Below are positions 43,259 to 51,729 of a DNA stretch of 64,000 nucleotides, piece after piece. A program made the translations under genes and the position numbers. How positions within the stretch are numbered: position 1 is the stretch's first letter; each line of letters opens with the position of its first letter. The notes below the pieces were generated by a model. It was not told the origin of the DNA. It saw only the letters and a program-made list of their open reading frames with translations, and made no database searches. This DNA is from Desulfovibrionales bacterium (GTDB lineage Bacteria > Desulfobacterota > QYQD01): NCBI GenBank assembly GCA_028715605.1, contig JAQURM010000003.1:34810-98809 (forward strand), in the 5' to 3' direction.

Positions 43259-43849
43259 CTACGGCCTTTTGTTCAAGGCCAGTATAAAGACCTCTTTGCT
43301 TTCCGGTCGCGAGCCCTTAGGTTTGAAAAACCTTACCTGGGCGAAGGCCTGCTCGATTTCTTTTTTGAACGCCGGCAAGTCTTCGCCCTGAAAGACCTTG
43401 ACGAATAATGTCCCCCCGGTCCTGAGTAATGCTCCGGCTATTAAAAATGCCGCACGGGCCAACTCAATAGACTTTGTGTGATCCACGATCTTTACGCCCG
43501 AGGTCTGCGGGGCCATATCACTCAAGACTACATCAAAGGCGTCCCGGGTTTTTTTTATTTCTTCCGGGTCCAGGGCCAGGACATCCGCCTGCAAAGATCG
43601 CGTGTTAGGGCCGGGCAGTGATTTTAATTCCTGTTGGTCGATACCCAGGACGAAGCCCTGCGGCCCTACCGCCTCGGCGCAATACTGTAACCAGGATCCC
43701 GGGAAACAGCCGAGATCCAAGATTACACCGCGCCTGTGCAGGAATTTATATTTTTCATCTGCCTCTTTTAATTTATAGACGGAACGCGCGGCGTAATGCT
43801 CTCTTTTTGCCTTGTAAAAATAATAATCCTTGACTTTGCGCCGCAACAT
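43259..43849 (-). CDS. rlmE: RlmE-family 23S rRNA 2'-O-methyltransferase (FtsJ/RrmJ)
   Basis: This 196-residue SAM-dependent methyltransferase has YAARSVYKLKEADEKYKFL with a catalytic Lys, GVILDLGCFPGSWLQYCAE as the SAM-binding loop, VLSDMAPQTSG with the catalytic Asp, and FVKVFQGEDLPAF. It modifies the U2552-equivalent position of 23S rRNA. Normal length. It ends about 110 bp upstream of yebC on the same strand. Confidence 0.92.
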   Translation of the reverse strand: MLRRKVKDYYFYKAKREHYAARSVYKLKEADEKYKFLHRRGVILDLGCFPGSWLQYCAEAVGPQGFVLGIDQQELKSLPGPNTRSLQADVLALDPEEIKKTRDAFDVVLSDMAPQTSGVKIVDHTKSIELARAAFLIAGALLRTGGTLFVKVFQGEDLPAFKKEIEQAFAQVRFFKPKGSRPESKEVFILALNKRP

Positions 43850-43962
43850 ATCTTGAAATTATATTATTTACTGCTGTTTGACAAGGGATTTTGTGCGTTG
43901 ATTTATCGGGCCGTCTGTAGTATAGATTTGAAATAACTGAAAAATATTATGAGGAGGGAGCC

Positions 43963-44241
43963 ATGTCTATAAAAGCGTATGTACTTATCAACACGGCCAT
44001 AGGCAAGACCGCTGAGGTGGCGAAGACCGTTTCCAGGATAAAAGGCGTTAAAAAGCTGGATGTCATAATGGGGCCGTATGATATTATTATTGAGGTCGAG
44101 GCCAAGGATCACGATGAACTCTCGGACGTGGTTCTTACCAAGATACAAACCATAAAGGCCATACGGCACACCATGACCTGCCCGGTGGTAAAGATGCAGG
44201 AAGAGAAAAAGGCCGGGAAGGGAAAGTCTGTCAAGGCATAG
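43963..44241 (+). CDS. Stand-alone Lrp/AsnC ligand-binding (RAM) domain protein
   Basis: This 92-residue protein consists of a single RAM/ACT-like domain: MSIKAYVLINTAIGKTAEVAKTV, then VIMGPYDIIIEVEAKDHDEL and IRHTMTCPVVKM. No HTH DNA-binding domain is present. Such proteins can oligomerise and bind amino acids, possibly modifying full-length Lrp proteins. A GAGGAGG Shine-Dalgarno sequence sets the start. The Lys-rich tail is variable. Confidence 0.85.
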   Translation: MSIKAYVLINTAIGKTAEVAKTVSRIKGVKKLDVIMGPYDIIIEVEAKDHDELSDVVLTKIQTIKAIRHTMTCPVVKMQEEKKAGKGKSVKA

Positions 44242-44404
44242 TTTTTAGATACGCCAAAACCAAATGGCTAACCGTTACATATCCAGGACAGCCGGAACGG
44301 CTGTCTTACCCCATAATTGCTCGTTTGTCACTGGTAGTCTGCCAAAGACGGATCGCCCCGGCGCGTTATTCAGGGGACGAACTGCCGGATATTTCTGCTC
44401 CATC

Positions 44405-44743
44405 ATGGTTTGTCTCATCTTGATTTTTGGGGTTACCGCCGGAGCCTTTGCCCTTACGACAGAGGAAATCATAAAACTAAAAAAGGCCGGGGTAAGTGAC
44501 GAGACCATCCAGCTTCTCATTAAGACCGAGCACGAGGAGCGGGAAAGGCATAGGAGATATGACCCGGGGCGTATGGTAGGCTCTAAGGAGATTACCTTAT
44601 CCGATGGGCGAAAACAGATCATCTATTACAGTATTACAGATCCTGTCGAGGCGGAAAGACAACGTAAAGAAGAAGAGGAAAAATTAGAGAAGTCCTGGGA
44701 TGTCCTGAAACATTTGATTATTGACCAGAGAACGAATAACTAA
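44405..44743 (+). CDS. Small exported hypothetical protein
   Basis: From ATG 44405 the protein has a signal peptide (MVCLILIFGVTAGAFA) and about 97 mature residues. It contains LTTEEIIKLKKAGVSDETIQLLI, a short helical 'TTEEIIKLxKAGvSdE' motif common in exported deltaproteobacterial proteins, and a charged tail. The frame is open to 44264, but that stretch covers an inverted repeat (GACAGCCGGAACGGCTGTC) and looks non-coding. Function unknown. It overlaps the opposite-strand gene's end by 4 nt. Confidence 0.6.
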   Translation: MVCLILIFGVTAGAFALTTEEIIKLKKAGVSDETIQLLIKTEHEERERHRRYDPGRMVGSKEITLSDGRKQIIYYSITDPVEAERQRKEEEEKLEKSWDVLKHLIIDQRTNN

Positions 44744-45003
44744 ATACAACACCGCCGTCTGGCCTCGGCATTGTCCAGCCGCAGCCAGTGCCCCCTTGAC
44801 TTATACCACCAGGTCTGTCCATCAAACTTGGCAGCCAATGTGCCGTGGAACCGCATCATTTTTTTGACCTGTTCTGCGGAATAAGGATTACAGTAAGTTC
44901 CGCTGGTCTCCCCGTCGGGACGGGCAGCCGCAAAAATCAGCCACGCGGTCAGGCCTATTATCAGCAGAAGAATCCACTTTTGTATAGATGACTTCCGTTC
45001 CAT
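44740..45003 (-). CDS. Small single-TM hypothetical protein
   Basis: From ATG 45003 this is an 87-residue protein with one membrane helix (WILLLIIGLTAWLIFAAA) followed by a polar domain with YCNPYSAEQVKKMMRFHG, a WWYKSRGHWLRLD stretch and a final RRCCI. A TTGACA/TAGAAA pair lies just upstream (about 45042-45013). The frame is open to 45054. I do not recognise the family. It is probably a membrane-tethered periplasmic protein. Confidence 0.5.
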   Translation of the reverse strand: MERKSSIQKWILLLIIGLTAWLIFAAARPDGETSGTYCNPYSAEQVKKMMRFHGTLAAKFDGQTWWYKSRGHWLRLDNAEARRRCCI

Positions 45004-45054
45004 AAGGCGGCTTTCTACCCGGATAAGGACGTGCGTGTCAAGGTTTTTTTGCAT

Positions 45055-45339
45055 ATCTTATTGATAACAAAAGGGAAAAACAGCTATTTCTTTTCTCTGC
45101 TTCTTCTGCGGCCTTGCGACTTCTGGCTTTTCTTGGGTGAACCTTTATCTCTTCGCTTCACGGTTTGCGCAGTGACCCTTTCGGGGTTCGCAGGCGGGGA
45201 ATACTTACCCCTTCCAGCCTCTAAAGGGCTGGCTTTCCCCTTCCTGCTTGCCCCCGGTGGGTGCCCCACTGCTCCAGCAAGTTTCGCTCAGAGAAAGAGG
45301 TCTCCTAAAAACTCAGGGGACTCTGGGCCGGTTTAAAAC
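45055..45339. other. Intergenic region, repeat-like, no gene seen
   Basis: Plus- and minus-strand frames here are short and of biased composition (Arg/Ser/Pro-rich), without motifs. The sequence resembles degraded CTTCTG/CCCCTTTC-type repeats. The selC promoter lies at its 3' edge. Confidence 0.45.
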
Positions 45340-45368
45340 TTGACAACGTATTTTAAGGTTTATATATA
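45340..45368 (+). promoter_or_regulatory. Promoter of selC
   Basis: Consensus TTGACA (45340-45345), a spacer of exactly 17 bp and TATATA (45363-45368). The expected start falls within a few bases of the mature tRNA 5' end at 45377, so 5' processing would be minimal. Confidence 0.75.
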
Positions 45369-45376
45369 TTCAAGCT

Positions 45377-45474
45377 GGAAGTGGATAGCTTTCTGGTGAG
45401 GCTCCCGGACTTCAAATCCGGTGCGGGGGGTTAGTAGCCTCTCGGGTGGGTTCGATTCCCATGCACTTCCGCCA
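45377..45474 (+). tRNA. selC: tRNA-Sec (anticodon UCA)
   Basis: This 98-nt tRNA has the loop CTTCAAA with anticodon TCA between CCGGA and TCCGG, an elongated acceptor (GGAAGTG with CACTTCC plus an eighth position), a long variable arm and the T-arm GTGGG-TTCGATT-CCCAT. It has discriminator G and an encoded CCA. These are the defining features of bacterial selC. It decodes UGA with SelB at SECIS hairpins and justifies reading the in-frame UGAs at 3986, 15167 (minus strand) and 19603 as selenocysteine. selA, selB and selD are not in the window. Confidence 0.95.
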
Positions 45475-45637
45475 ATATAACACCTGAATAAGGGCCGCCT
45501 TTTTATCTCTCGCGCCTTTGAGTGCCGGATTTTTCTCCGCTACTTGACAGGTATGCAAATATATGTTTAAGTAATCAACTTTTAATAAGGCATTAAATTG
45601 TCTTTTATTCCAATTAGATAGATATGGAGATGGACTC

Positions 45638-45772
45638 ATGAAGAGAACATTTCAACCCAGTAACATCAGACGTAAGAGGACGCATGGGTTCTTAAGTAAG
45701 ATGAGAACACGAGCCGGGAGAGCTGTAATCAACAGGAGAAGGGCTAAGGGGCGAAAGCGCCTTACGGTATAG
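45638..45772 (+). CDS. rpmH: 50S ribosomal protein L34
   Basis: A 44-residue basic protein, [18 protein letters not shown] through [12 protein letters not shown], that is unmistakably L34. It begins the conserved cluster rpmH-rnpA-yidD-yidC-jag-mnmE-rsmG, which in many bacteria lies near the origin next to dnaA. dnaA is not visible here. The stop is 48 nt before rnpA. Confidence 0.97.
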   Translation: MKRTFQPSNIRRKRTHGFLSKMRTRAGRAVINRRRAKGRKRLTV

Positions 45773-45819
45773 CGGCCCTAAGGTTAACTGAGAAAATCAT
45801 TAGTGGCGTATCAGAAGAT

Positions 45820-46164
45820 ATGGGAGGGTATGCGCTTAAGAAGGTTGACAGAGTACGCAGAAGACAAGATTATGTCGCTGCATACAAGTCAGGTAAGCGT
45901 ATTGCAACACAACACTTTATCATCATTGTCCGGTCCAATGACCTCGGAATACCTCGCATGGGTATAGCTATTAGCCGTAAAATAAAAGGCGCGGTAAGGC
46001 GCAACAGGATGAAGCGGTTGATAAGAGAGTTTTTTCGCCTGCATAAATCCTGTTTTCCGCCTTCAAATGACTATATTTTTTCGGTCAGAAGCCTGCCATC
46101 GAGGCCTGCATATCCGGATATTGAGCATGAGCTGAAGAAATCGCCTTTGCTTCGAACATGTTGA
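45820..46164 (+). CDS. rnpA: Ribonuclease P protein component
   Basis: This 114-residue protein has the RnpA layout: [22 protein letters not shown], then the RNR signature [17 protein letters not shown] at about residues 62-78. It assists the RNase P RNA in removing tRNA 5' leaders. It overlaps yidD by 7 nt. The start at 45820 has GGAG-rich sequence nearby, but exact placement is uncertain by a few codons. Confidence 0.94.
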   Translation: MGGYALKKVDRVRRRQDYVAAYKSGKRIATQHFIIIVRSNDLGIPRMGIAISRKIKGAVRRNRMKRLIREFFRLHKSCFPPSNDYIFSVRSLPSRPAYPDIEHELKKSPLLRTC

Positions 46165-46376
46165 AGAAATTATGTATCGCAATAATCAGGCTGTATCAAT
46201 GCCTTATTTCTCCTGTCTTAAAACCCTCCTGCCGGTTTATACCGACCTGTTCTCAGTATGCCATTGAAGCTATAGAACATTATGGGCCGGCAAGGGGGAT
46301 TCTCATGGCCGGTATGCGGATTCTAAAGTGTCATCCCTTCCATAGGGGCGGATACGACCCTGTTAGAGAAAAATAG
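46158..46376 (+). CDS. yidD: YidD membrane protein insertion efficiency factor
   Basis: This 72-residue protein has the hallmark [17 protein letters not shown] and [13 protein letters not shown]. It is amphipathic and membrane-associated, and helps YidC-dependent insertion. It sits between rnpA and yidC, as in most bacteria. Confidence 0.95.
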   Translation: MLKKLCIAIIRLYQCLISPVLKPSCRFIPTCSQYAIEAIEHYGPARGILMAGMRILKCHPFHRGGYDPVREK

Positions 46377-46405
46377 GCGATCTTATTCACCGGAGAAGAT
46401 AATAC

Positions 46406-48040
46406 ATGGACCGCAAAACTGTTTTTGCCGTAGTCTTGTCTATACTTACTTTAGTAATATACCAATACTTTTTTGCCGAACAGCCTAAAACACAGAAAAC
46501 GCCCCCGGCAAAGTCAGAGGCGCAGCCCGTGCCTGCCCAAAGCCAGTCGGCTGTTCAGCCCGTTCCTGTACCGCTAAAACCATTGGAGAGCGCGGTCGTC
46601 GATATTTCCTCGGCCAAAGATATTGTTGTTTCCACAAATCGTTATGAGGCTACCTTTACCGAATTCGGCGGCCGTCTCAAGAGTTTTAAGCTGAAGAAAT
46701 ACCGGGAGAGTTTGGACGAAAAATCCCCCCTTAAGGAGTTGATTAAGGTAGATCAGCCCGTTTACCTTCCTCTGGGGATGAGTTTCCCCGGCGGCCTCCT
46801 TCCGCAGGTGCAGGATGCCGTATTTAAGGCCGACCGTTATGTCATAGACCTTGATCCGAGAAAAAATCAGGCGGCCCTTTCACTGGCTTATGTTTCTCCG
46901 GAGGGCTGGCAATTTATAAGAAAATATATTTTTTATAACGATACATATAAGATAGACCTCGAAGTGATGGTTTTTAACCCGACTACCCAGCCAGTGCGCG
47001 AAGACGTGTCTTTGGACCTCATTAACCGCCCCTATGACAAAGACAATGGCTATACCTTTAATGGCCCGGCCGCTTATGTTAATGATACCCTGGAAGAGAT
47101 AGAGGCTAAAAAAATGAAAGAAGACAGGGTACTTAACGGTAAGGTGTCCTGGGTGGCTTATGAGGATAGATACTTTATATCCGCTATTGTCCCGCGGGTC
47201 GTGGAATCAGGTCATGTGAGGATGTCGAAAATAAAGGGGGATGTTACTCTCACCTCTTTTATTTATCCTTCGGTGGTTATCCCGGCCCAGAAGCAAACCA
47301 CTCTGAATTACCAGCTATATCTTGGCCCCAAAGACCTCTCTTCCCTCAAGCCGTTGGGCCTGAAACTGGAAAAATCCGTGGATTTTGGCTGGTTTGACAT
47401 TATTGCCAAGCCCCTGTTGCTTACATTAAATATTTTTAACCGCTTTATCCATAATTACGGGGTCGCCATTATTCTGGTAACAGTCTTAATCAAAATCCTT
47501 TTTTGGCCTCTTACGCATAAGAGTTACCATTCCATGAAGGAGATGCAAAAGCTACAACCTAAGATGGCCAAAATCCGCGAGAAGTACAAGAATGATAAAC
47601 AGAAGATGAACGACGAGCTCATGGGGCTTTACAAGACATATAAGATCAACCCCCTGGGGGGATGCCTGCCCATGTTTCTCCAGATCCCGGTCTTTTTCGC
47701 CCTTTATAAGGTGCTGTTGAACGCCATAGAAGTACGCCATGCCCCGTTTGCACTGTGGATAAATGATCTTTCGGCGCCGGACCGGCTGCCGGTAGGTTTT
47801 GATATACCGTATGTGGGCGGATTGCCGGTTTTAACCATTTTTATGGGGGCATCCATGTTTATTCAGCAGAAGATGACCCCTACCGCCGGCGATCCTGTCC
47901 AAGCCAAGATAATGTTACTCCTGCCGGTCATCTTTACTTTTTTGTTTGTCAATTTTCCTGCCGGCCTGGTCTTATACTGGCTGGTTAACAACATTCTATC
48001 CATTGGTCAGCAGTATTATATCAACAAGAAGGCTGCATGA
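46406..48040 (+). CDS. yidC: YidC membrane protein insertase
   Basis: This 544-residue insertase of the Gram-negative type has an N-terminal signal anchor (VFAVVLSILTLVIYQYFFA) and a Pro/Gln-rich linker. A large periplasmic beta-sandwich domain (about residues 70-330) follows. The conserved five-helix core contains VLIKILFWPLTHKSYHSMKEMQ, NPLGGCLPMFLQIPVFFALY and VLYWLVNNILSIGQQYYI. It works alone or with SecYEG in the inner membrane. Confidence 0.96.
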   Translation: MDRKTVFAVVLSILTLVIYQYFFAEQPKTQKTPPAKSEAQPVPAQSQSAVQPVPVPLKPLESAVVDISSAKDIVVSTNRYEATFTEFGGRLKSFKLKKYRESLDEKSPLKELIKVDQPVYLPLGMSFPGGLLPQVQDAVFKADRYVIDLDPRKNQAALSLAYVSPEGWQFIRKYIFYNDTYKIDLEVMVFNPTTQPVREDVSLDLINRPYDKDNGYTFNGPAAYVNDTLEEIEAKKMKEDRVLNGKVSWVAYEDRYFISAIVPRVVESGHVRMSKIKGDVTLTSFIYPSVVIPAQKQTTLNYQLYLGPKDLSSLKPLGLKLEKSVDFGWFDIIAKPLLLTLNIFNRFIHNYGVAIILVTVLIKILFWPLTHKSYHSMKEMQKLQPKMAKIREKYKNDKQKMNDELMGLYKTYKINPLGGCLPMFLQIPVFFALYKVLLNAIEVRHAPFALWINDLSAPDRLPVGFDIPYVGGLPVLTIFMGASMFIQQKMTPTAGDPVQAKIMLLLPVIFTFLFVNFPAGLVLYWLVNNILSIGQQYYINKKAA

Positions 48041-48055
48041 TAAGTGGGGGGTCGC

Positions 48056-48727
48056 ATGTCAGAAGGTATATTTGAAGGAAAAACAGTAGAAGAGGCTATA
48101 GAGTCGGCCTGTCAGGAATTGGGTCTCCCCCGGGAACATTTAAAGATCGAGGTTATTTCTACCGGGTCGAGCGGTGTGTTTGGTCTGGGTCTGAAAAAGG
48201 CAAAGGTTCGGGTCAGCGTCCCGACTCCGGAAGCGCAGCCTGAAGGACCCGGAATAGAGAGGGCTGATCCGGAGCAGATATTACAGGAATTGATTGCCTT
48301 GCTTGATTTTGACCTGGCCGTAGAAAGCAGCATTGAGAATGGCTTCGAAGTCCTTAACCTCCGGGGTAAGGACGCGGGTCTCCTTATCGGCAAACAGGGG
48401 CAGACCATTGATGCGCTGCAATATCTCTTAAACAAGATGCTCAGTAAGGTAGCCGGAGAAAAAATCCAAGTGGTTTTGGACTGTGAGGGTTACCGGGAGA
48501 GGCGAAAGGCTTATCTTACCGAGATGGCCATGCGCCTTAAAGAGAGGGCCCAGAAGACGGGAAAATCATTCTATACAGACCTGCTTAGTGCTGCGGACCG
48601 GCGCGCCATACATGTCGCCCTGCAAAATGATCCGGTCGTTAAGACCAAAAGTATCGGGGATGGGTTGTTAAAAAAAGTTGCCGTCTTCGCGCGGGAGCGG
48701 GGAAAAGCAAAAGGTATGTCCCGTTAG
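48056..48727 (+). CDS. jag: Jag/KhpB RNA-binding protein
   Basis: From ATG 48056 (GGGGGG upstream; the frame begins at GTG 48044) this is a 223-residue protein. It has the N-terminal Jag domain (FEGKTVEEAIESACQELGL, GLGLKKAKVRV), a KH domain with GLLIGKQGQTIDALQYL, and an R3H domain ending RAIHVALQNDPVVKTKSIGDG (quoted in part). KhpB with KhpA binds RNA and affects cell division in some bacteria. It follows yidC by 15 nt. Confidence 0.92.
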   Translation: MSEGIFEGKTVEEAIESACQELGLPREHLKIEVISTGSSGVFGLGLKKAKVRVSVPTPEAQPEGPGIERADPEQILQELIALLDFDLAVESSIENGFEVLNLRGKDAGLLIGKQGQTIDALQYLLNKMLSKVAGEKIQVVLDCEGYRERRKAYLTEMAMRLKERAQKTGKSFYTDLLSAADRRAIHVALQNDPVVKTKSIGDGLLKKVAVFARERGKAKGMSR

Positions 48728-48873
48728 ATGTCCTGACTATCAGTCGTTGTCATTCCCGTCCAAACGGGAATACAGGGGTAAACTCTAACGGGAATTTAGG
48801 GTATAGATTCCTGCTCCCTGACTGGGTTCAGGGACAAGCTTCGCAGGGATGACTTATTCTGCCTACCGCATAT

Positions 48874-50259
48874 ATGTATCGTCACGGGGATACCATAGCG
48901 GCTATAGCCACGCCGGTAGGCGCGGGTGGTATCGGGATAATCAAAATCAGCGGCCCCCGGGCCGAAGACATAGTTCGTAATATCTTTCGGCCCCGTAACC
49001 CCATCGATCACTTCCAGAGTCATCACCTCTATTTCGGACACATCGTTGATCCGGCAAAGGGAGAGGTCATAGACGAAGTCCTCCTCTCCGTGATGCGCCG
49101 TCCGCATACCTACACGCGTGAAGACGTGGCCGAGATAAACTGCCACAGCGGCTATATCGTTTTGCAGAGAATACTGTCTGTGGTTCTGGCCTGTGGCGCC
49201 CGTCTGGCTGACCCGGGTGAATTCACCAAACGGGCCTTCCTGAACGGTCGGATTGATCTTACGCAGGCCGAGGCGGTCATGGAGAGTATCGCGGCGCGGA
49301 CGAGCCGTGGCCTCAAACTGGCTACCGGCCAGCTTATGGGCGGACTGGCGGAGCGGGTGAATACTATAAAAAACGGCCTGCTGGATGCACTGGCTGTCAT
49401 GGAAGTGGCCATAGACTTTCCGGAGGAGGATGTGGAGATCATGGAGGCCGAAAAACTAGCCTGCCGGCTGGAAGGCGAGGCGGTCAAACCCATTCGGGCC
49501 CTCCTGGCCTCTTACCAACAGGGAAGGGTTTACCGGGAAGGGGTCACGGTGGCCATAATGGGCAGGCCCAATGTAGGCAAATCCAGTCTTTTGAACGCCC
49601 TGCTGGAGGAGGAAAGGGCCATTGTTACGGCCATACCCGGGACAACCCGGGATATTATTGAAGAGCTTTTAAACGTGCAGGGGATACCGGTTAAGATTAT
49701 CGATACCGCCGGCCTCCGGGAGGCACGCGATGAGATAGAGGGAATCGGCATAAAGCTGACCCGAAAGCGGATAGCCGGGGCCAATCTGCTCCTCTTCGTG
49801 ATAGACGGCAGCGCTGATTTGAGCCCGGAGGATTACGCGATTTATAAGGACATCCAGGGCCGGGCCTTCATAATCGTAATCAATAAGATGGACCGGGGCA
49901 TTAAGCTGGATACAGAGAGACTGCGCGAATCTTTTGGCCTCGGAGACCTGGTAGTGATTTCCGCCTTGCTGGGGACGAATCTGGGAAAACTTAAAGATGC
50001 TGTTTTTTCGGCCGTGGTCGGAGGCGCAGCGGATATGCCGGACACCGCCATTATTCCCAATGCCCGGCAGTATGCGGCCCTGGCCCAGACCCTGCCTTTT
50101 CTTTCTCAGGCCCGGGAGAACCTCCTTAAGGGCATCACGCCGGATATAGTAGCTATCGACATTCAGGAGGCCCTCGATCGCCTGGGTGAGATCACGGGCC
50201 AGACCACACCGGAAGACGTCTTGGACCGTATCTTCAGCCGGTTCTGCATCGGCAAATAA
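48874..50259 (+). CDS. mnmE: MnmE tRNA-modification GTPase
   Basis: This 461-residue protein has an N-terminal folate-binding domain (IAAIATPVGAGGIGIIKISG; CHSGYIVLQRIL), a central helical domain and a G domain. The G domain has AIMGRPNVGKSSLLNALL, TAIPGTTRDIIEE, DTAGLRE and NKMD. The C-terminal FCIGK supplies the cysteine motif. With MnmG it makes cmnm5U at the tRNA wobble position. Between jag and mnmE about 145 bp contain CATTCCCGT/ACGGGAATA-type repeats. Confidence 0.96.
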   Translation: MYRHGDTIAAIATPVGAGGIGIIKISGPRAEDIVRNIFRPRNPIDHFQSHHLYFGHIVDPAKGEVIDEVLLSVMRRPHTYTREDVAEINCHSGYIVLQRILSVVLACGARLADPGEFTKRAFLNGRIDLTQAEAVMESIAARTSRGLKLATGQLMGGLAERVNTIKNGLLDALAVMEVAIDFPEEDVEIMEAEKLACRLEGEAVKPIRALLASYQQGRVYREGVTVAIMGRPNVGKSSLLNALLEEERAIVTAIPGTTRDIIEELLNVQGIPVKIIDTAGLREARDEIEGIGIKLTRKRIAGANLLLFVIDGSADLSPEDYAIYKDIQGRAFIIVINKMDRGIKLDTERLRESFGLGDLVVISALLGTNLGKLKDAVFSAVVGGAADMPDTAIIPNARQYAALAQTLPFLSQARENLLKGITPDIVAIDIQEALDRLGEITGQTTPEDVLDRIFSRFCIGK

Positions 50260-50341
50260 TATTCTTTGGGGACAATGTCATCGCGAGTCCGCCGGGATAG
50301 GGCGATTTCCCTTTTATCAAAGGGGTCAGGGGGATTCTCAG

Positions 50342-51004
50342 GTGAAGGGATCGGCATCAGAGCTTTTACTACAGGCAGCCGCTGAGATCAAGATATTCCT
50401 TTCTGACTCCCAGGTAGAGAAATTCCTATTCTATCTTGCGGATTTAACGGAATGGAATAAAAAAATAAATCTGACCGCCCTGAAGACCGACCGGGAAATT
50501 ATCTATAAACATTTTATAGATTCACTGACGCCGCTTCCCCTTATCCCGCCGTACAGCCATGTCCTGGATATAGGCTCAGGGGCTGGGTTCCCGGGTATCC
50601 CGCTGAAGATAGCCAATCCGGGATTTTCTATAACCCTGGTCGAGGCCAGAGAGAAGAAGGCCTTTTTTCTAAGACATATAATCCGCGCCCTCGGCCTTCG
50701 GGGAATCCGGGCCGAGCGTTTGCATCTGGATGCGGCTATGGCCCAAGAGCTGCAATGGCGCGAAAAATTTGACGTGGTCATCTCGCGGGCGGCTTTTGAC
50801 TTAAAAATCTTCCTCGATTTGTCCCGATTTGTTCTCAAAGAGAAGGGTTATGCCATTGCCATGAAAGGGCCGCGGGTGCAGGAGGAGATTGACGCCGTGG
50901 CCCGGGATGCCCGGCTCCAGGTCTTTCATCTGGTCAATAACCTGGAAATTACCCTGCCGGTTACGCACGAAAGACGGCGGCTTGTCGTTTATCGCAGGAA
51001 TTGA
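50342..51004 (+). CDS. rsmG: RsmG 16S rRNA m7G527 methyltransferase
   Basis: From GTG 50342 this is a 220-residue SAM methyltransferase. It has WNKKINLTALKTDREIIYKH, VLDIGSGAGFPGIPLKI as the SAM loop, LVEAREKKAFFLRHI and VVISRAAF. It methylates G527 of 16S rRNA. A longer frame beginning at 50186 lies inside mnmE and is not credible. Between mnmE and rsmG is an 80-bp AAAGGGG-type repeat remnant. Confidence 0.93.
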   Translation: MKGSASELLLQAAAEIKIFLSDSQVEKFLFYLADLTEWNKKINLTALKTDREIIYKHFIDSLTPLPLIPPYSHVLDIGSGAGFPGIPLKIANPGFSITLVEAREKKAFFLRHIIRALGLRGIRAERLHLDAAMAQELQWREKFDVVISRAAFDLKIFLDLSRFVLKEKGYAIAMKGPRVQEEIDAVARDARLQVFHLVNNLEITLPVTHERRRLVVYRRN

Positions 51005-51164
51005 CACTATGCCACAGTAATAGGTGGCTTTTGGAATCGTGTGGACTTTCCCCACATCTTTATGGAAACCATCATTTCTGAGCGTAACTTGCCGGTAATC
51101 AGGGGCCCCAAATCCACCGTCTAATTTAGCTATCGAGATTAAAATCAGCAGGTTATGGATTATT

Positions 51165-51290
51165 CCTGATCACCAGCAAGATATCAGATGCAAGGCGCCG
51201 AGGAGCGACGACTGAGGCGTATGGAGCAATACGCCGCAAGGAGGAGCGATCGAAGGCAACGCCGCAGATGATATCTTGCTGGTGATCAGG
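51165..51290. repeat. MITE-like element with 22-bp perfect inverted ends
   Basis: The left end, 51165-51186 (beginning CCTGATCACCAGCAAG), and the right end, 51269-51290, are exact reverse complements over 22 bp. The 82-bp interior is G+C-rich with CGAGGAGCGACGACTGAGGC and CAAGGAGGAGCGATCGAAGG repeats. There is no coding capacity. The remainder of 51005-51363 has no gene. Confidence 0.78.
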
Positions 51291-51363
51291 GGGGCAATCG
51301 TTCCTTGACAGATCCCCGCAAAGATATTAAAGATACAGGCAGATTAAGGTGTTTAATGCCAGA

Positions 51364-51439
51364 GGGGATGTAGCTCAGCTGGGAGAGCGCCACGTTCGCA
51401 ACGTGGAGGTCGTGGGTTCGATCCCCATCATCTCCACCA
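51364..51439 (+). tRNA. tRNA-Ala (anticodon CGC)
   Basis: A 76-nt cloverleaf: acceptor GGGGATG/CATCTCC with the G3-U70 pair that specifies alanine, D-arm GCTC...GAGC, and anticodon stem CCACG/CGTGG with loop TTCGCAA (anticodon CGC). The T-arm GTGGG-TTCGATC-CCCAT and CCA are encoded. A -35-like TTGACA lies at 51305-51310. Confidence 0.95.
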
Positions 51440-51449
51440 GGAAGATCAA

Positions 51450-51482
51450 GGGGCTATCTGATACAGTCAGATAGCCCCTTTC
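51450..51482 (+). terminator. Intrinsic terminator after tRNA-Ala
   Basis: A 12-bp perfect stem GGGGCTATCTGA (51450-51461) / TCAGATAGCCCC (51467-51478), a 5-nt loop, then TTTC and GGTTTT. Confidence 0.88.
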
Positions 51483-51544
51483 GGTTTTAGTAACGTATTA
51501 GTAACCACCTGCAAAAAACAGGTAACCAATAGGTGACCAAAAAC

Positions 51545-51576
51545 AAAAAGGCTATCCGCCGAGGAGGATAGCCTTT
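51545..51576 (-). terminator. Intrinsic terminator after tRNA-Arg
   Basis: On the minus strand AAAGGCTATCC (51576-51566) pairs with GGATAGCCTTT (51557-51547), followed by a T-rich run (TTGTTT). It is 9 nt past the tRNA 3' end. Confidence 0.85.
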
Positions 51577-51584
51577 AATTTTAC

Positions 51585-51661
51585 TGGTGCCCCCGGCGCG
51601 ACTCGAACGCACGACACCCAGATTAGGAATCTGGTGCTCTATCCACCTGAGCTACGGGGGC
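51585..51661 (-). tRNA. tRNA-Arg (anticodon CCU)
   Basis: On the minus strand a 77-nt cloverleaf: acceptor GCCCCCG/CGGGGGC, D-arm GCTC...GAGC, anticodon stem CAGAT/ATCTG with loop TCCTAA-type bearing anticodon CCT, T-arm with TTCGAGTC, and encoded CCA. It decodes AGG. It is convergent with tRNA-Ala, with terminators between them. Confidence 0.92.
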
Positions 51662-51729
51662 GCAAAAGATGGTACAATTTCTCGTGTTCTCTAACACGGA
51701 GAAGGCTTACTGTCAAGTGACCGGGCCTT

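Noticed and set aside
45031..45336. 101-residue plus-strand frame before selC
   Set aside because: Low-complexity Leu/Pro/Ser sequence in repeat-like DNA, no motif or start signal.
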